Origin: a virus
Virus record (IMG/VR): IMGVR_UViG_3300043313_001352
Coordinates: 1-64,000 of that record
Reading direction: 5' to 3' (one strand)
Length of the DNA stretch: 64,000 nt
Part shown: piece by piece, positions 62,352 through 64,000 of the stretch
How the letters are laid out: each line of letters begins with the position of its first letter
Position numbering within the stretch: the stretch's first letter is position 1
Notes under the pieces: generated by a model
Told to the model about the DNA's origin: nothing
Databases searched by the model: none
What the model saw: the letters and a program-made list of their open reading frames with translations, nothing else
Position numbers and translations under genes: made by a program

Positions 62352-64000
62352 ACCAGCCTCCCGCCAACCATCAGCTTCCTCTTCTTGTCGTAGGTCATCC
62401 GCAGTGTTCGGCAGGTGTTCTCCAGCTCGTCGCGGGTCGCTGCCTTGCTGAGCTTGGGTGCATCCTCACCGGCGAACATCACCCAGGTGTTGAACGAGAC
62501 CACCATGTCGGCGTGGGTGAAGGTGTCCAGCGCACTGCCGGTGACCTCCAGGCAGGCGCCGGACCACTTCGCGAAGATGTTGTGCTTGGCCCGCTCGTCG
62601 GTGGCGGTCTCGGCCCACGCCGAGGTGTCGCCCCAGCCGTGCTCGGCCCACGCCTTGGCACCCTCCAGCATCCAGGCCAGCGCCAGTCGTAGCTCGGCCG
62701 GTTGCCGGGTGATCTGTGACCTCAGGTCGGGGATCACCTCGCGCTCGCTCATCGAGTACTCGAAGGGGAAGAACTTCAGCCGCCGCCAGACCGCCTCGTC
62801 GGGGATCTCCAGCGCGTGGTTGGTGGAGAGCCACAGCGAGCACTCCGGCACGAAGGAGATCTCCTCCTTGCCGTAGGGCAGCCGCCCGGACAGCGAGTCG
62901 CCCCCGGACAGGCTCTTCAGCATCGGCAGGTTGACCTCGGCCTTCATCGGCGGCTCGGAGAAGGTCAGCACCCGCTGGCCCACGATCGCGGCCACCGAGA
63001 AGTCCGGGTTGCCCTTGTCCCCGAACAGCAGGTTGTGGCTCATCGCCTTGCCGTAGGAGCCGACCACCTTGAGCAGGATCTCGCTGAACGTCGACTTGCC
63101 CGAGCGGGTCGGGCCTTTCAGCACGAAGACCGCGTCCACGTCGCCGTCCACACCGCGGCGTCCGTACAGCGAGGCTCCGGCCGCGCGTTGCAGCAGCCGG
63201 AGGTTGTCGGGTCCCATCTGGTGTTCCAGGTCGGTGACGAACTTGTGGAACCAGCGTCCTTGCCCACCCTCGGAGGCCACGTCCCACAGGTGCTTGAACT
63301 CCCCACCTGGCCCGTCGTCGTACGGCGCCCCCAACGCCTTCGAGACCCGCCTGGTCCGGGCGTCCAGCTCGCATTCACCTGTCCGCAGATTCACCAGCCG
63401 CCCGATCCCGGCCGTCACCGGCAGCCCGGCGATCCAGCCCTCGGCGTCCCAGTTCAAGGCCGAGGGCACCAGCACCCGCTCGTCGGACTGCAGGTCGCCC
63501 AGGATCGAGGCGGTGGGTCGCTGCTGGGCCTTGCCCGCCCACTTGAACGCGTCCTTGCTCAGAGTGTCCTTGCCGTCCAGCTTGGACTGCCTGCCCTCGG
63601 CCAGGTGGATGTCGGGCATGTCCATGCAGTAGGACTTCAGCATCGTCTCGCTGCGCTCCGGCCCACCCCAGCCGGACTCGGTCCAGACCCGCCAGGACAA
63701 CCCTGGTGTGTAGAGCATCTTGTCGCCGTGGGTGTCGATCAGCCGCCGTACATCGCCGCGTCGGGTGTAGGTCCGCGGATCCCCGCCCACCAGCGGAGTC
63801 CCAGGACGTGTCCGCCACGGGTCGTCCCGGTCGATCCGGGCGACGTCGTCGACCAGCCCGGCCGCGGTCAGACGCATCATCAGCGCCGAGGTGGCATTGG
63901 TCAGTCCGGCGATCGGGTCGACCAGCACCTTCGAGCCGCCGGACCACTCATAGCCTGCCCTGGGCGCCAGTACCGCGAACGCGCCGTCACCGAGCACCCA
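62348..64000 (-). CDS. D5/SF3-type primase-helicase (N-terminal part outside window)
   Basis: At least 550 residues are visible and the frame is open to the right edge, so the primase part may lie beyond it. Walker A is GPTRSGKST (about 63090-63115). CSLWLSTNHALEIPDEAVWRRLKFFPF is the SF3 motif C and arginine-finger region, and the segment before it (RVLVPSALNWDAEGWIAGLPV) is the D5_N type. The C-terminal domain (LEVTGSALD to MVGGRLV) recurs as a stand-alone gene at 54908. It unwinds DNA at the replication fork and loads on the origin. Confidence 0.9.
   Translation of the reverse strand, partial: WVLGDGAFAVLAPRAGYEWSGGSKVLVDPIAGLTNATSALMMRLTAAGLVDDVARIDRDDPWRTRPGTPLVGGDPRTYTRRGDVRRLIDTHGDKMLYTPGLSWRVWTESGWGGPERSETMLKSYCMDMPDIHLAEGRQSKLDGKDTLSKDAFKWAGKAQQRPTASILGDLQSDERVLVPSALNWDAEGWIAGLPVTAGIGRLVNLRTGECELDARTRRVSKALGAPYDDGPGGEFKHLWDVASEGGQGRWFHKFVTDLEHQMGPDNLRLLQRAAGASLYGRRGVDGDVDAVFVLKGPTRSGKSTFSEILLKVVGSYGKAMSHNLLFGDKGNPDFSVAAIVGQRVLTFSEPPMKAEVNLPMLKSLSGGDSLSGRLPYGKEEISFVPECSLWLSTNHALEIPDEAVWRRLKFFPFEYSMSEREVIPDLRSQITRQPAELRLALAWMLEGAKAWAEHGWGDTSAWAETATDERAKHNIFAKWSGACLEVTGSALDTFTHADMVVSFNTWVMFAGEDAPKLSKAATRDELENTCRTLRMTYDKKRKLMVGGRLV

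Overview
The window is a 64 kb piece of a high-GC bacteriophage genome, most probably a tailed (siphovirus-like) phage of an actinobacterium. The evidence is a portal gene and a large terminase gene, a D5/SF3-type primase-helicase, dense packing of small genes with ATGA, GTGA or TGATG stop-start overlaps, frequent GTG starts, and extended -10 promoters with no clear -35. I cannot name the host genus. No tRNA, CRISPR array, insertion sequence, integrase or immunity repressor was recognised. Tail, capsid and lysis genes are not seen and presumably lie left of position 1.

Layout. (1) 1-4061, leftward: portal (cut by the window edge), a DUF1360 membrane protein, two unknowns (one with a helix-turn-helix), a DUF6378 protein and the large terminase. 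(2) 4.2-21.2 kb, rightward: about 45 small, mostly unknown genes, with a GIY-YIG nuclease, a HigA-like HTH protein, a LAGLIDADG-like protein and a metallophosphoesterase. (3) 21.2-24.5 kb, rightward: four exported proteins, one small membrane protein and a candidate small RNA, served by three copies of one promoter-like element. (4) 24.6-25.6 kb, leftward: two membrane proteins, one with an AOC-barrel-like ectodomain. (5) 25.6-26.2 kb: gene-free, repeat-rich, with a large two-tier inverted repeat, an origin candidate. (6) 26.2-52.6 kb, rightward: about 20 short transcription units, usually [terminator]-[CTGACGTTTACGCAG]-[fixed gap]-[TGTGGTAnnCT plus palindrome]-[leader with CAACGACGA and AAGGA]-[1 to 5 genes]. 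It holds an ArdC-like anti-restriction protein, a MoxR-type ATPase with a VWA/zincin partner, a WGR protein, a sigma factor, an RNA polymerase alpha-CTD-like protein, a zinc-finger protein and an HTH protein with homing-endonuclease-associated repeats. (7) 53.2-64 kb, mainly leftward: primase-helicase (cut by the right edge), a stand-alone paralogue of its C-terminal domain, a terminase-small-subunit candidate, a DUF559-type nuclease and many small genes, interrupted by rightward HNH and exported-protein genes.

The most notable observation is regulatory. In region 6 the 15-bp motif lies upstream of the -10 at gaps of 40, 43, 52, 52, 52, 53, 53, 61, 61, 62, 62, 62, 63, 64, about 71, 74 and 74 bp, with nothing between. 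A degenerate copy at 51198 has gap 62 and one outlier has gap 220. These classes are one helical turn apart and put the motif near -60, -72, -82 and -93, the geometry of a class I activator that touches the RNA polymerase alpha C-terminal domain. The phage encodes both an alpha-CTD-like protein and a sigma-like protein, and a copy of the motif lies in frame inside each of those two genes. I infer a phage-run activation regulon. The palindromes over the -10/+1 region vary in sequence while staying self-complementary.
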